A stretch of 64,000 nt of DNA from NCBI GenBank assembly GCA_005778355.1, contig SXON01000121.1:1-64000 (forward strand), given 5' to 3'. Positions within the stretch are counted from its first letter, which is position 1. Each line of letters begins with the position of its first letter. Shown in pieces: positions 29,953-38,449 of the stretch. The DNA comes from Pseudomonadota bacterium (lineage in GTDB: Bacteria > Myxococcota_A > UBA796 > SXON01). The notes beneath the pieces were generated by a model. It saw only the letters and a list, made by a program, of their open reading frames with translations, did no database searches and had not been told where the DNA came from. The position numbers and the translations under genes are program-made.

Positions 29953-30593
29953 GCGACATCGTCGTCGTTACCGGAACCGACACGGGTGTGGGCAAGACCG
30001 TCACCACGGCAGCCCTGGCCGCGAGCTTGCGCGCGCGCGGCGTGGCGGTTCGCGCGCTGAAGCCGATTCAGACCGGCGTGGGTCCTGGCCACGACAACGA
30101 CGCCGACCTCATCGCCCGGGCTGCCGGGCACTCTCCCCTCACGATGGTATCGCTAACGGAGGCGCTCTCGCCTCACCTCGCGCTCGAGCGCGCTGGCCTG
30201 GCGATTCGTCGTGACGAGATCCTTGCATGGGTCGTCGCCCACCGTGGCGCCATCACGCTCGTCGAGGGCGCGGGTGGCTGGGAGGTCCCCCTGTGTCGCG
30301 ACTTCACCGTCGCCGATCTGGCCGCTGCCCTGCGCGCCCGGGTGCTGCTCGTCGCGCAAAACCGTCTCGGTGTGCTCAATCACGCGCGGCTCACGGTGGC
30401 CGCGATCGCGGCCCGCGACCTCGCCACCTGGCGCGTGGCGCTGACCCCGGGCGAGGCGGGCCTCGCAGCCACGCTCAACGAGGCGGAATTACCCCGCCTG
30501 CTCCCGGGGCACGACGTTCGTGTCTTCCCAAGGGTGGATGCCCACGATCTGCAGGCGCTGGCCGAGGCGGGGCGGGTGCTCAGTAGTACATGA
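29937..30593 (+). CDS. bioD: Dethiobiotin synthetase
   Basis: 218 residues, typical of BioD, which closes the ureido ring of dethiobiotin from DAPA, CO2 and ATP. The P-loop TGTDTGVGKT lies near the N-terminus; LKPIQTGV and LVEGAGGWEVPL are family motifs. The start is taken as TTG at 29937 inside the MBL gene's end, because GGAGGAG lies at the right distance and no ATG is available. Other bio genes are absent from the window. The 3' end overlaps the convergent lipoprotein gene by 14 bases. Confidence 0.85.
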   Translation: MDLHLGDIVVVTGTDTGVGKTVTTAALAASLRARGVAVRALKPIQTGVGPGHDNDADLIARAAGHSPLTMVSLTEALSPHLALERAGLAIRRDEILAWVVAHRGAITLVEGAGGWEVPLCRDFTVADLAAALRARVLLVAQNRLGVLNHARLTVAAIAARDLATWRVALTPGEAGLAATLNEAELPRLLPGHDVRVFPRVDAHDLQALAEAGRVLSST

Positions 30594-32049
30594 ATCGGTC
30601 GGTGTAGGCGGTCAGCGTGACGTTGCCGGCGCTGTCCGTCGACTCCTCGGCCGAGTAGTAGTATCCATAATAACGACCGTAGTAGCCACTATACCAGCCA
30701 CCCGAACCCCGCGCGGTGAGCGAGAGTTCCCGATAGTAGTAGGCGTAGGTGGTGACCGACGCGTCCGTCCAGTAGGCGCTGACGGACGGACCGGTACGCA
30801 CCGCGATGGAGCCAGTCGAGTCGACCGTCATCGCGGAGCACCCGGTCGTCACCGTGCTCGACGCCGCGTCGTAGGTCCACTCGGCGTCGAAGGCGTAGTC
30901 GCAACCGCGGCAAATCCCCGTGTTCTCGGTGGCGATGAGACTCCACACCACCTCGCAGTCGTTGTCGGTGTACCGGCCGCCCGAGGAGTAGATGTCCCAG
31001 GACCCCTCTCCGGTTCCGCTGGGAGTACCGGCGGTGTCCTCGGTGATGTTCACCGTCACCTCGCCGCGCATGCGGTAGCCCCAGAAGCCACGCACCACCT
31101 CGGCGCTGGAGAGCAGGGTCACGGTGTCGACGCCGTCGGTGGCTTCGCCCTGGCATTCCCAGCTCTCGCCGACCGTCGTGAGCTCATTGGACACCGTGTC
31201 GCTGTTGCCCACGTCGGTGGCCTCGACGCCGTCGCGGAACCAGCGGTAGCTCACCGTCGGGTCTTCGCCGTCCTCATCGGAGGCTTTCACGGTGCAGTTC
31301 AGGTCCTCGCTGTCGGTTGGATCGCTTGGCGTCACGGTAACGCTCGTGATCTCGGGCGGCGTGTTGGCCACGGTCACCTCGGTCTCCACGGTGAGCACGT
31401 CGGAGTAGCCGTCGGTCACCGTCACCACCGCGCGGAAGTTCTCGCCGCCGTCCACGTACATGCCCTCGATGGTGGTGAGCCCGTCCCAGCTGAGGTTCTT
31501 GGCGCCATCCTGGTACCAGATGATCGTCTGGGTGAGCGTGTCGCCGTTCGCGTCGGTGGCGGGGGTGTCGAACACGAGGGTGAGCGTGTCGCCGCCAACC
31601 GGGGCGACGGGGTCGATGTGGATCGTGGGCGCCACCGGCTGGGCGTTGGCGATCGTGACGGTGGAGGTGCCCGGACTTCCCTCGAGGAGACCGTCGGTGG
31701 GAAACACCTCGACCGTCCACGTGTCGCCGTCCGCCGTGTGATCAGCCGGGACCGAAGCCCCGCTGACGTCGGTGACAGCAGTGCCGTTGACCGACCAGGC
31801 GTAGCGATAGCTGACGACGTCGGCCTCGGCATCGACACTCTCCGTCACGATCGACACCGCCAGATCGCTCGCATCGTTGGGCGACGCGGGGGCGATCGCC
31901 ACGACCGGCGCGCCCGGGGCGGTGTTGACCTTGCCGCCGGAGTCGCCGCTGTCGCCGCTGTCGAACTGGGTGTCGGTGTCCTTCCCGTTGCCGTTGCCGG
32001 TGTCGTTGGGCGCGGGGGGACAGGCGAGGAGGAAGGTGATCGCGTACAT
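30580..32049 (-). CDS. Ig/PKD-like repeat lipoprotein with Tyr-rich C-terminus
   Basis: 489 residues with a very short signal and lipobox, MYAITFLLAC, so lipid attachment at Cys10 is likely. An Asp/Gly/Ser linker (DTDTQFDSGDSGDSGG) tethers at least three Ig-like beta modules of the type APVVAIAPASPNDASD ... YAWSVNGT. The C-terminal quarter has a disulfide-prone region (CEVVWSLIATENTGICRGCD) and ends in a Tyr/Gly-rich segment (GWYSGYYGRYYGYYYSAEES). It resembles surface or adhesion proteins; the lipoprotein at 61871 uses the same repeat type. Function unknown. Confidence 0.75.
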   Translation of the reverse strand: MYAITFLLACPPAPNDTGNGNGKDTDTQFDSGDSGDSGGKVNTAPGAPVVAIAPASPNDASDLAVSIVTESVDAEADVVSYRYAWSVNGTAVTDVSGASVPADHTADGDTWTVEVFPTDGLLEGSPGTSTVTIANAQPVAPTIHIDPVAPVGGDTLTLVFDTPATDANGDTLTQTIIWYQDGAKNLSWDGLTTIEGMYVDGGENFRAVVTVTDGYSDVLTVETEVTVANTPPEITSVTVTPSDPTDSEDLNCTVKASDEDGEDPTVSYRWFRDGVEATDVGNSDTVSNELTTVGESWECQGEATDGVDTVTLLSSAEVVRGFWGYRMRGEVTVNITEDTAGTPSGTGEGSWDIYSSGGRYTDNDCEVVWSLIATENTGICRGCDYAFDAEWTYDAASSTVTTGCSAMTVDSTGSIAVRTGPSVSAYWTDASVTTYAYYYRELSLTARGSGGWYSGYYGRYYGYYYSAEESTDSAGNVTLTAYTDRFMYY

Positions 32050-32091
32050 GAGGCGTGTCTACACGGAGATGCGGCAGCTGTCGACCGCTGC

Positions 32092-32844
32092 CTAGGGGGT
32101 GGCGAGCACCGCGCCAATGTCAAAACCGAAGCCGAGCCCGAGGTAGCTCTCGGTCGCGCCGTCGAGTTTGCCGGTGTCGTCCGGCCCATGGCGGCCAATC
32201 ATCGCGATGCGGAACCGCGCGCGCTCAGCGGGGAAGGCCACGCCGACTTGCCCACCGACCGCCGGATTCCATCCAAACTCCTGCGCCAATTGCAGGTCGA
32301 TAGCTGCATACGGCGCGGCTCGCCAGGGGGCAAAAACTTCGGCCCCCAGCTGCGCCATCCAGGGCGCGCTGTCGCGGGCATCGTGCGTGAGCACGCGACC
32401 ACCGGTGTAGATGCGCGCCGGTCCGATGTCCCTCGCGGCAAGAAGTCGCAGGTACTCCCGGCTGTACTGGTCGCCCGACCCCGGGAGGGCGCCGTTGTCT
32501 CGCACGCCGTCGGCGAAGTGGGCGCTCACGTGCGCCCACTCGACCCGCGCCGACCAGGGCCCGGTGCGCCCTGTCACCGGGAAACCGAAGACCCCGTCGA
32601 AGGTGTCAAGGTCGAAGGTGAGCGCACCATCGGGGTCGAAGTGCATGAAACCTGCTGCTTCCACCCCTACTTGGGCCGCCCACGCGTCGGCATGGTACTC
32701 CACCGCGGGGAAGCTAGCCCCGAGGGTGGCATCGATGGAGAATCCGTCGTCCCAGCGAAGGTTCACCACCGAAGCCGCCGAGCGAGTATCGGCCGCAGGG
32801 AGGCCGAACAGCCCAGTCGCGGGCAGGAGCACCCACGGATTCAT
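32092..32844 (-). CDS. Predicted outer-membrane/exported beta-barrel protein
   Basis: 250 residues with alternating amphipathic strands (VEWAHVSAHFADGVRDN, YAAIDLQLAQEFGWNPAVGG, ESYLGLGFGFDIGAVL), as in outer-membrane barrels. It may belong to the DUF1207 group, which I recall with little certainty. The N-terminus (MNPWVLLPATGLFGLPA) is a weak signal-like segment. Its ATG overlaps the stop of the upstream response regulator (TGATG), so both are translated from one message. Its role could be in the envelope response run by that regulator. Confidence 0.6.
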   Translation of the reverse strand: MNPWVLLPATGLFGLPAADTRSAASVVNLRWDDGFSIDATLGASFPAVEYHADAWAAQVGVEAAGFMHFDPDGALTFDLDTFDGVFGFPVTGRTGPWSARVEWAHVSAHFADGVRDNGALPGSGDQYSREYLRLLAARDIGPARIYTGGRVLTHDARDSAPWMAQLGAEVFAPWRAAPYAAIDLQLAQEFGWNPAVGGQVGVAFPAERARFRIAMIGRHGPDDTGKLDGATESYLGLGFGFDIGAVLATP

Positions 32845-33518
32845 CAGACCCCGGCGCGGCGGAGCGCCCGCTCGGCCGCCAGCACGTAGGGCACGGCCGC
32901 GTCGCTCGCCGGGCCGCTTCGCACGCGGTAGCCACCCGGTAGCGCCCAGTTGTTGGCGTCGTCCTGGGGCACGCCGTGGCTGGCGACGACGTTCTTTCCG
33001 AGCGTGATCTCAGCGAAGTGCGCGCCGGGCAGGCCCGCGAGCACCTCGGCCAGCGCCGGGACCAGGGCCAGGGCGTCGGCCCGCCCATCGGCGAGCTCAG
33101 CTCGCTCCAGGAATCGTAAGGCGGTAACGGTGCCCGCCTGCAAGTGCACCGTGCGCGACCGCTCCATCGATGCGAGCAACATCGCGTGCAACTCCCGGAG
33201 CCGGAAGGGCTTGAGCACGAAGTCCATGGCCCCGAGACGCAGGGCCTGGACCGCGCTCTCGACCGTCGCGTAGCCCGTCATCACCACGGCCGGCACCGGC
33301 GGCACCGCCGCTGCCGCGTGGCGCACGAGGTCGAGCCCATCAGTGTCGGGGAGGCGAAGGTCGGTCAGAAGCACGTCGAAGCGGGACGCGCTCAAGAGCG
33401 CCTTCGCCTCGCGACCGCCGCGCGCGACATCGACCTCCATGCCCCGACCTCGGAGGTACTCGGCAACCAGCTCGTGAATGCTCGACTCGTCGTCTACGAC
33501 GAGCGCGCGAATGGGCAT
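32844..33518 (-). CDS. Response regulator with uncharacterised C-terminal domain
   Basis: 224 residues from the ATG at 33518. Residues 1-120 form a receiver (ALVVDDESSIHELVAEYLRG, phospho-acceptor in LLTDLRLPDTDG, VVMTGYATVES, LKPFRLREL). The remaining 100 residues (ALRFLERAELADGRADALAL ... GYRVRSGPASDA) match no output domain I know; they lack a DNA-binding helix-turn-helix. It could act through protein contacts. It is coupled to the barrel-like gene downstream and divergent, 45 bases away, from the coiled-coil gene. Confidence 0.83.
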   Translation of the reverse strand: MPIRALVVDDESSIHELVAEYLRGRGMEVDVARGGREAKALLSASRFDVLLTDLRLPDTDGLDLVRHAAAAVPPVPAVVMTGYATVESAVQALRLGAMDFVLKPFRLRELHAMLLASMERSRTVHLQAGTVTALRFLERAELADGRADALALVPALAEVLAGLPGAHFAEITLGKNVVASHGVPQDDANNWALPGGYRVRSGPASDAAVPYVLAAERALRRAGV

Positions 33519-33563
33519 CGCTTCCGCCTCGCGGCCATGGTATTGCAGCCGTCGGGAGTTGGC

Positions 33564-34205
33564 ATGGCGCGCATCGAGCGACTCGATCACGGGCTGAGCT
33601 CGCGCCTCGACGAGCTGGAACAGAAGATGTTCCTGCTCAAGATCAACTACGAGAAGTATTTCTCTGGCATCGAGCGGCAGGAGCCGCTGCGAGATCGTGA
33701 GGAAATTCGCCGCACGATTCGCGACCTCGCCGAGGAGGGGATTCGAAACGCCACGCAGCGCTTCAAGTTCCAGGGGCTCAAGGCGCGATTCCAGACCTTC
33801 GAGCTGTACTGGACGCGAAACCTGAACATGATGGAGCGCGGTGTACACCCGAAGATGCGTTTCAAGGCCGACCAGAAAGACGCCGCCCGCAAGGCGGCGG
33901 AAGCCGCGGCGGCACAGGGACTGCCGCGAGAATCGGAAATCTCGCCCGAGCAGGAGCGCGTCTTGCGCGAGCGGCAGGAGCGGATGGAGCGCGAGGAGCG
34001 CGCCTTCCGGCTGGTCTACGACAAGTACGTGGAGGCCCGCGGCAAGTGCGGCCAGTCCACCGACATCGGTTTCGACGCGGTCCGCGAGGCCCTGCGAAAG
34101 CAGGTGCGCACCATCAAGGCCACCTACAACGTGGAGAGCGTGAAGTTCCGCGTCGTGATCGAGGAAGGGAAGGCCAAGGTCAAGGCTGTGCCGCAGAGTG
34201 GGTAG
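33564..34205 (+). CDS. Coiled-coil conserved hypothetical protein
   Basis: 213 residues from the ATG at 33564 with GGGAG upstream. It is charged and mostly helical throughout (LSSRLDELEQKMFLLKINYE, LRERQERMEREERAFRLVY). The KYFSGIERQEPLRDREE segment and FKFQGLKARFQTFELYWTRN recall a family found in many deltaproteobacteria, of unknown function. No signal peptide or transmembrane segment. A structural or scaffolding role is plausible. Confidence 0.75.
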   Translation: MARIERLDHGLSSRLDELEQKMFLLKINYEKYFSGIERQEPLRDREEIRRTIRDLAEEGIRNATQRFKFQGLKARFQTFELYWTRNLNMMERGVHPKMRFKADQKDAARKAAEAAAAQGLPRESEISPEQERVLRERQERMEREERAFRLVYDKYVEARGKCGQSTDIGFDAVREALRKQVRTIKATYNVESVKFRVVIEEGKAKVKAVPQSG

Positions 34206-34226
34206 CGCGCGAGTTAGGCCTGCCGC

Positions 34227-34631
34227 GTGTTGACCCTCGCGCTCCTCACCAGCACCGCGCTCGCCGACGAAGGCGCGCTCGCGGTCACCCCCTTCGGTAT
34301 TGCCCTCTTCGCCTGGGGGCACCCCGGTCGCGGCACGATCTACGCCAGCACCCAGGTGGCGGGAATCGGCGGCGCCGTGGCGGGCGGCATCATGGCCACC
34401 GACGCCGCGGACGCCGAGGACGAGGAGGCCTACGCGGCCGCCCAGCTGGTGAGCGGGGCGAGCGTGGCCCTGGCCACGACGTCCTACCTGGTGTCGCTCA
34501 TCGATGGATCTCGCGTGGCGCAGCTCCGGGCCGAGGGCGTCACACGTCGTGACGCGGTGATGCAATTCGACGCCGGCCTCGCCCAGGCGCGCGCGCCGTC
34601 GCCGGGAGAACGCCCGGGGGCGACAAAGTGA
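34227..34631 (+). CDS. Small membrane protein
   Basis: 134 residues starting at the GTG at 34227. It has a possible N-terminal signal (MLTLALLTSTALADEGA) and two further hydrophobic segments (VAGIGGAVAGGIMA; LVSGASVALATTSYLVSLI) separated by an acidic loop (DAADAEDEEAY). No family recognised. Its stop overlaps the next gene's GTG start (GTGA), so it is translationally coupled to the cNMP-binding protein and may anchor or sense for it. Confidence 0.65.
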   Translation: MLTLALLTSTALADEGALAVTPFGIALFAWGHPGRGTIYASTQVAGIGGAVAGGIMATDAADAEDEEAYAAAQLVSGASVALATTSYLVSLIDGSRVAQLRAEGVTRRDAVMQFDAGLAQARAPSPGERPGATK

Positions 34632-35620
34632 ACGAGCGCCGGCTGTTCGACCGGAGCGGCCTGTTCCACGGGCTCTCCGACGTCGACCGCGACGAGGCGT
34701 TCAACGCCTTCCGCGCCGCCGAGCTCGGGCCCGGCGAGGAACTCCTGGTGGAGGGCGAGACCGACAGGAGCATGTGCTACGTCGTCGAGGGTGGCATGAC
34801 CGCCCGGCTAAACGGCGTGCGCCTCGGCCGCGTGGGACCGGGCGAGACCGTCGGCGAAATGGCGATGTTCGGATCACTCGACAGGCGCGCCGCCACCGTG
34901 ACGACCGACATCGAATCACGGGTGCTGGTGCTCGACGAGGACGGCCTACGCTTCATGCGCATGCGCGACAACCCCGTCGTGCAGCGGCTGGAGTCGCAGG
35001 CGATGCGCACCGTCGCCCAGCGACTGCGCGCCGCCGACGTCTTGATCGGATCGATGGCCGAGGGCGAGCCCGTGCGCGAGCGCACCGGTCGAGGCCTCAT
35101 CGGCAAGCTCGCGAGCGCGCTCGGTTTCGCCGGCGCGCGGCCCTCCACACCGCAACCGAAATCCGCCACCATCCTGAGAAATACGCCAGGGTTCGGCACG
35201 CGCGACGAGGTGGTCCTCGAGCGGTTGGCTTCCAGATTCGAGGTGGTGGGCATCGCCCAGGGCGAGGCCATCATCAACGAGGGCGAGTTCGGCGACGAGG
35301 CGTACATCGTGGCCGAGGGTCGCGTGGCCGTGTACCGCTCCGTCGACAACGAGCGCGCCGAACGCATCGCGATGCTGGGGCCGGGGCACGTTGTCGGTGC
35401 GGTGGCACTCGCCGACAGCGGCGGTCGCTCCGCGACGGTCCGCGCGGTGCAGCCCACGTGGCTCCTGCGCCTGTCGCACGCGACCTACCGAGAGCTCGAG
35501 GCCGACCTCGGCGCCGAGGGTCGCGCCTTCCGCAAGGGGCTCATCGACGCGCTCTCCGCGCAGCTCCGCCTCGCCAACGAGCACATCGTGCGCCTCAGCG
35601 GGAAGCTCGACGGGCGTTGA
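34628..35620 (+). CDS. Tandem cyclic-nucleotide-binding-domain protein
   Basis: 330 residues with two cNMP-binding (Crp-like) beta-rolls: residues about 10-140 (GEELLVEGETDRSMCYVVEG, GRVGPGETVGEMAMFG) and about 195-320 (EAIINEGEFGDEAYIVAEGR, MLGPGHVVGAVALADSGGR). A linker of roughly 50 residues separates them. There is no DNA-binding helix-turn-helix, so it is not a Crp-type regulator; it resembles the sensor halves of PKA-regulatory-like proteins. A sister protein is at 49893-51176. The phosphate-binding R of the canonical RxA motif is present in the first module (RRAATV). Confidence 0.8.
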   Translation: MNERRLFDRSGLFHGLSDVDRDEAFNAFRAAELGPGEELLVEGETDRSMCYVVEGGMTARLNGVRLGRVGPGETVGEMAMFGSLDRRAATVTTDIESRVLVLDEDGLRFMRMRDNPVVQRLESQAMRTVAQRLRAADVLIGSMAEGEPVRERTGRGLIGKLASALGFAGARPSTPQPKSATILRNTPGFGTRDEVVLERLASRFEVVGIAQGEAIINEGEFGDEAYIVAEGRVAVYRSVDNERAERIAMLGPGHVVGAVALADSGGRSATVRAVQPTWLLRLSHATYRELEADLGAEGRAFRKGLIDALSAQLRLANEHIVRLSGKLDGR

Positions 35621-36191
35621 CCTCGGCGACGAGCCGGTCCGCCTGCGACACTGTCGTGGCCTCGCCATCGAGCACAAGCGCAACGTTGTCGCGACATGGC
35701 GCCACATGCCGCAGGTGCGCTGGACGGACGGTCGACAACCATTGCCGGATCACGTCGTCCCAGGTACGGCCGCGCTCCGCGACGTCTCGCCGGATGCGGC
35801 GTGCCAGGCGAACATCGTCGTCCGCATGCACAAAAACAGCGAGATCGGCTCGCTGGGCGACGCCCGGGTCGGCCAGGGTGAGGATGCCCTCGACGACCAT
35901 CACCGGCCGGGGATGAACCGTCTCCGCGATGTTCCGTCGGCTGTGCGTCGCGAAGTCGTAGACCGGAAGCTCCACCGCCCGCCCCTGGTGCAAAGCGTCG
36001 ATGTGGTGCACCAGCAGCGAGGTTTCCAGCGAGTCTGGGTGATCGAAGTCGTGGTTCTGCGGGTCGTCGACGTCGCGGTAGTAGCGATCGTGCCCGATTA
36101 CCGTGGCGCCAAGCAGCGTCGCGGCATGGTGAGCGATGGTGGTCTTGCCGGAGGCGGTCCCGCCCGCCACGACGACGATGAACGGGCGCAT
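35595..36191 (-). CDS. Uridine-kinase-like P-loop kinase
   Basis: 198 residues from the ATG at 36191, whose A overlaps the bactofilin stop (TGATG). The Walker A motif is GGTASGKTTIA. HDRYYRDVDDPQNHDFDHPD and VEGILTLADP are uridine kinase/phosphoribulokinase signatures. It probably phosphorylates uridine/cytidine, though the small size and short lid leave other nucleoside substrates open. It is the last gene of the parA-parB-bactofilin run. Its tail overlaps the convergent cNMP-binding gene by 26 bases. Confidence 0.82.
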   Translation of the reverse strand: MRPFIVVVAGGTASGKTTIAHHAATLLGATVIGHDRYYRDVDDPQNHDFDHPDSLETSLLVHHIDALHQGRAVELPVYDFATHSRRNIAETVHPRPVMVVEGILTLADPGVAQRADLAVFVHADDDVRLARRIRRDVAERGRTWDDVIRQWLSTVRPAHLRHVAPCRDNVALVLDGEATTVSQADRLVAEVNARRASR

Positions 36192-36520
36192 CAGCCCCCG
36201 CCTACCCGGAGCTCGGCATGAATGCGCGCGCCGGGCGCCACCTCCAGCGTGCTGCAATCGGCCTTGCCGGCGAGCTGCCCGGTCGACTGGACCACGATGC
36301 GGTCGCGCGCGTGCACCGTGGCCTTGACCGAGCCCGCGATCACCAGGGTGGCGGCGTCTATCTCCCCCTCCACGGTGCCGGACTCACCAATCTCGAGCAC
36401 ATCCTCCGTCACGATGCGACCCGTGAAGTGCCCGTCCACCCGCACCCGGCCTTCGAAGGCCATCTCGCCGGAGTAGCGCGCACCGCGGCCGAGCAAGGCG
36501 GCGAGGGGCAGGTCGGCCAC
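36191..36520 (-). CDS. Bactofilin
   Basis: 109 residues forming a right-handed beta-helix core with the bactofilin pattern: FEGRVRVDGHFTGRI, LEIGESGTVEGEIDAATLVI, GSVKATVHARDRIVVQSTGQ, GKADCSTLEVAPGARI. Bactofilins polymerise without nucleotide into cytoskeletal filaments. The GTG start at 36520 lies 3 bases after the parB stop. In Myxococcus, bactofilins BacNOP organise the ParABS segregation machinery, so the same link is likely here. Confidence 0.9.
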   Translation of the reverse strand: MADLPLAALLGRGARYSGEMAFEGRVRVDGHFTGRIVTEDVLEIGESGTVEGEIDAATLVIAGSVKATVHARDRIVVQSTGQLAGKADCSTLEVAPGARIHAELRVGGG

Positions 36521-36523
36521 CGC

Positions 36524-37486
36524 TCAGTCGCCCAGGCCGCGAGCGCCCGGACCGCCGCCGGCGAGCCGGCCCACTAGGCGATCGAGCTCGGCCGCGTCGG
36601 TGTAGTCGAGCACCAGGCGACCACCACCGTTGCGACGGGCGATGAGGCGCACGCGAGCGCCGACGGCGCGCGTGAGGTCGCGCTCGAGGCGTGCCAACAC
36701 CCGGTCGGGCTCGCGAGATTTCTCCACCTTCGGCGCGAGCATCTGGCGCACCAGCGACTCGCATGCGCGCACGTTGAGCTGCTTCTCGATCACCACCTTG
36801 AGGGCCGCCTCGAAACGACCCGGCGTCTCGGCGAGGGGCAAGAGCGCGCGGGCGTGACCTGCGCTGATCCGGCCATCCACCACCGCGTCGCGACCCGCCA
36901 CGGGCAAGCGAAGCAGTCGGAGCGCGTTGGCCACGGTGGCCCGGTCTTTGCCCACCTTCTTGGCCACGTCTTCCTGCCGGAGGCCAAACTCCTGCACCAG
37001 CCGCTGGTAACCCTCGGCGGCCTCGATGGCGTCGAGGTCGGCGCGCTGCAGGTTCTCGAGCAAGGCGAGCACCAGCTGCGCGTCGGCGGCCAGGTCGGCG
37101 CCGCGGACCACGGCGGGAATCTCGGTGAGGCCCGCGAGCTTGGAGGCCCGGACGCGGCGCTCGCCGGCCACGAGCACGTAGCCACCGTCGCTCCCGATCT
37201 CTCCGATCCCCTCGCGACGCACGACGATCGGGCTCACCACGCCGTGTTCGCGGATCGAAGCGGCCAGCTCGTTGATCTTCTCCTCGTCGAAACGACGACG
37301 CGGCTGGTGCGGGTTGGGCCGGATGCGATGCAGCGGCACGCGCTGGAGCACGTCGGCAGGAGGCGCATCCGGCGAGCTCTCGTAGGCGTCGGGCGGCAGC
37401 AAGGCGGCGAGCCCTCGGCCCAGCGCCGGACGACCCCCCACCGGCCGATTACTGGCCCCCTGGCTGGGGAAGGCGGCGCCGGCCAC
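36524..37486 (-). CDS. parB: Chromosome-partitioning protein ParB
   Basis: 320 residues. The N-terminal GRGLAALLPPDAYE segment is the ParA-contacting region. The CTP-binding domain carries PNPHQPRRRFDEEKINELAA and GERRVRASKLAGL. The central helix-turn-helix (QEFGLRQEDVAKKVGKDRAT) reads parS. The C-terminal dimerisation domain ends ELDRLVGRLAGG. ParB is a CTP-dependent clamp loading at parS; a perfect parS core lies at 38397. The GTG start shares its G with the parA TAG stop. Confidence 0.95.
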   Translation of the reverse strand: MAGAAFPSQGASNRPVGGRPALGRGLAALLPPDAYESSPDAPPADVLQRVPLHRIRPNPHQPRRRFDEEKINELAASIREHGVVSPIVVRREGIGEIGSDGGYVLVAGERRVRASKLAGLTEIPAVVRGADLAADAQLVLALLENLQRADLDAIEAAEGYQRLVQEFGLRQEDVAKKVGKDRATVANALRLLRLPVAGRDAVVDGRISAGHARALLPLAETPGRFEAALKVVIEKQLNVRACESLVRQMLAPKVEKSREPDRVLARLERDLTRAVGARVRLIARRNGGGRLVLDYTDAAELDRLVGRLAGGGPGARGLGD

Positions 37487-38289
37487 TAGCCCACCGCCTG
37501 GGCGGCCGGGGCGGCCGCGACGCGAGCGACGAGTTCCTCGGCCAGCGCGAGGTAGGCCTGCGCGCCGCGGGAGCTCGGGTCGTAGTGGAAGATGCTCTTG
37601 CCGTGGGAGGGGGCCTCGGCGAGCCGCACGGTGCGCGGCACGATCGTCTTGAAGACCTCCTGCCCAAAAACCGCCCGGGCCTGAGCCTCGACATCGCGAC
37701 ACAAATTGGTTCGACCGTCGTGCATCGTGAGCACGATGCCCTCGCGACGAAGTCGCGGATTGGTGCTTCGCCGGACGGCCGTGATGGTGCGCACCAGCTC
37801 GCCGAGCCCCTCCATCGCGTAGTACTCCGCCTGCAAAGGCACGAGTACGCTGTCCGAGGCCGTGAGCGCGTTGAGCGTGAGCATGCCAAGCGAGGGCGGG
37901 CAGTCGAGGATGACGAAGGCGTAGGCCCGCTCGAGCCCGGCGAGCGCCAGCTTCAGGCGCTGCTCACGATTCGGCAGGTTCACGAGCTCCACCTCCACCC
38001 CCACCATCGACGGCGTGGCGGGGGCGAGATCCAGGCCAGACTGCGCGGTGGGGACCAGCACCCGTGACAAGGGTTCGAGCCCGAGGATCGCGTCGGCGAT
38101 GCCGAACGCCACGCTGTCACGCGGGCAGCCGAGGCCACTCGAGGCGTTGCCCTGAGGGTCGAGGTCGATGATCAGCGTGGCGTGGCCGGCGCGCGCGAGC
38201 GCCGTGGCGAGATTGACGGCGGTGGTGGTCTTGCCGACGCCGCACTTCTGGATGGACACGGCGATGACGCGAGGGATCACGCGGGACAT
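37486..38289 (-). CDS. parA: Chromosome-partitioning ATPase ParA
   Basis: 267 residues from the ATG at 38289. The deviant Walker A box reads IQKCGVGKTTTAVNLA: the signature and catalytic lysines are kept, but the usual second residue Gly (KGG) is Cys. Switch motifs LIIDLDPQGNAS and VILDCPPSLGML are standard. ParA binds DNA and ATP and moves ParB-parS complexes apart. It heads an operon with parB, bactofilin and a kinase, and parS lies about 110 bases upstream. Confidence 0.95.
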   Translation of the reverse strand: MSRVIPRVIAVSIQKCGVGKTTTAVNLATALARAGHATLIIDLDPQGNASSGLGCPRDSVAFGIADAILGLEPLSRVLVPTAQSGLDLAPATPSMVGVEVELVNLPNREQRLKLALAGLERAYAFVILDCPPSLGMLTLNALTASDSVLVPLQAEYYAMEGLGELVRTITAVRRSTNPRLRREGIVLTMHDGRTNLCRDVEAQARAVFGQEVFKTIVPRTVRLAEAPSHGKSIFHYDPSSRGAQAYLALAEELVARVAAAPAAQAVG

Positions 38290-38396
38290 GGACTTCTCGG
38301 GGAAAGAGCACCGGGGCCGCGAGGGGATCGCGACGCGCCGGAGCGCGGGGGGAAGCAGACGATAGCGCGTTTGTGCGCGCTTGGCGAGGGGTCGGC

Positions 38397-38410
38397 GTTC
38401 CACGTGAAAC
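38397..38410. promoter_or_regulatory. parS centromere-like site GTTCCACGTGAAAC
   Basis: The 14-base core matches the parS consensus exactly (CACGTG centre with GTTY and RAAC arms). It sits in the spacer between parA and the zinc-ribbon gene. In many bacteria, parS sites cluster around parAB near the origin. ParB should nucleate here. Confidence 0.9.
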
Positions 38411-38449
38411 CGGCCCGCGCTAGGCTGGCGATCGTCACCCGGATTGCTC

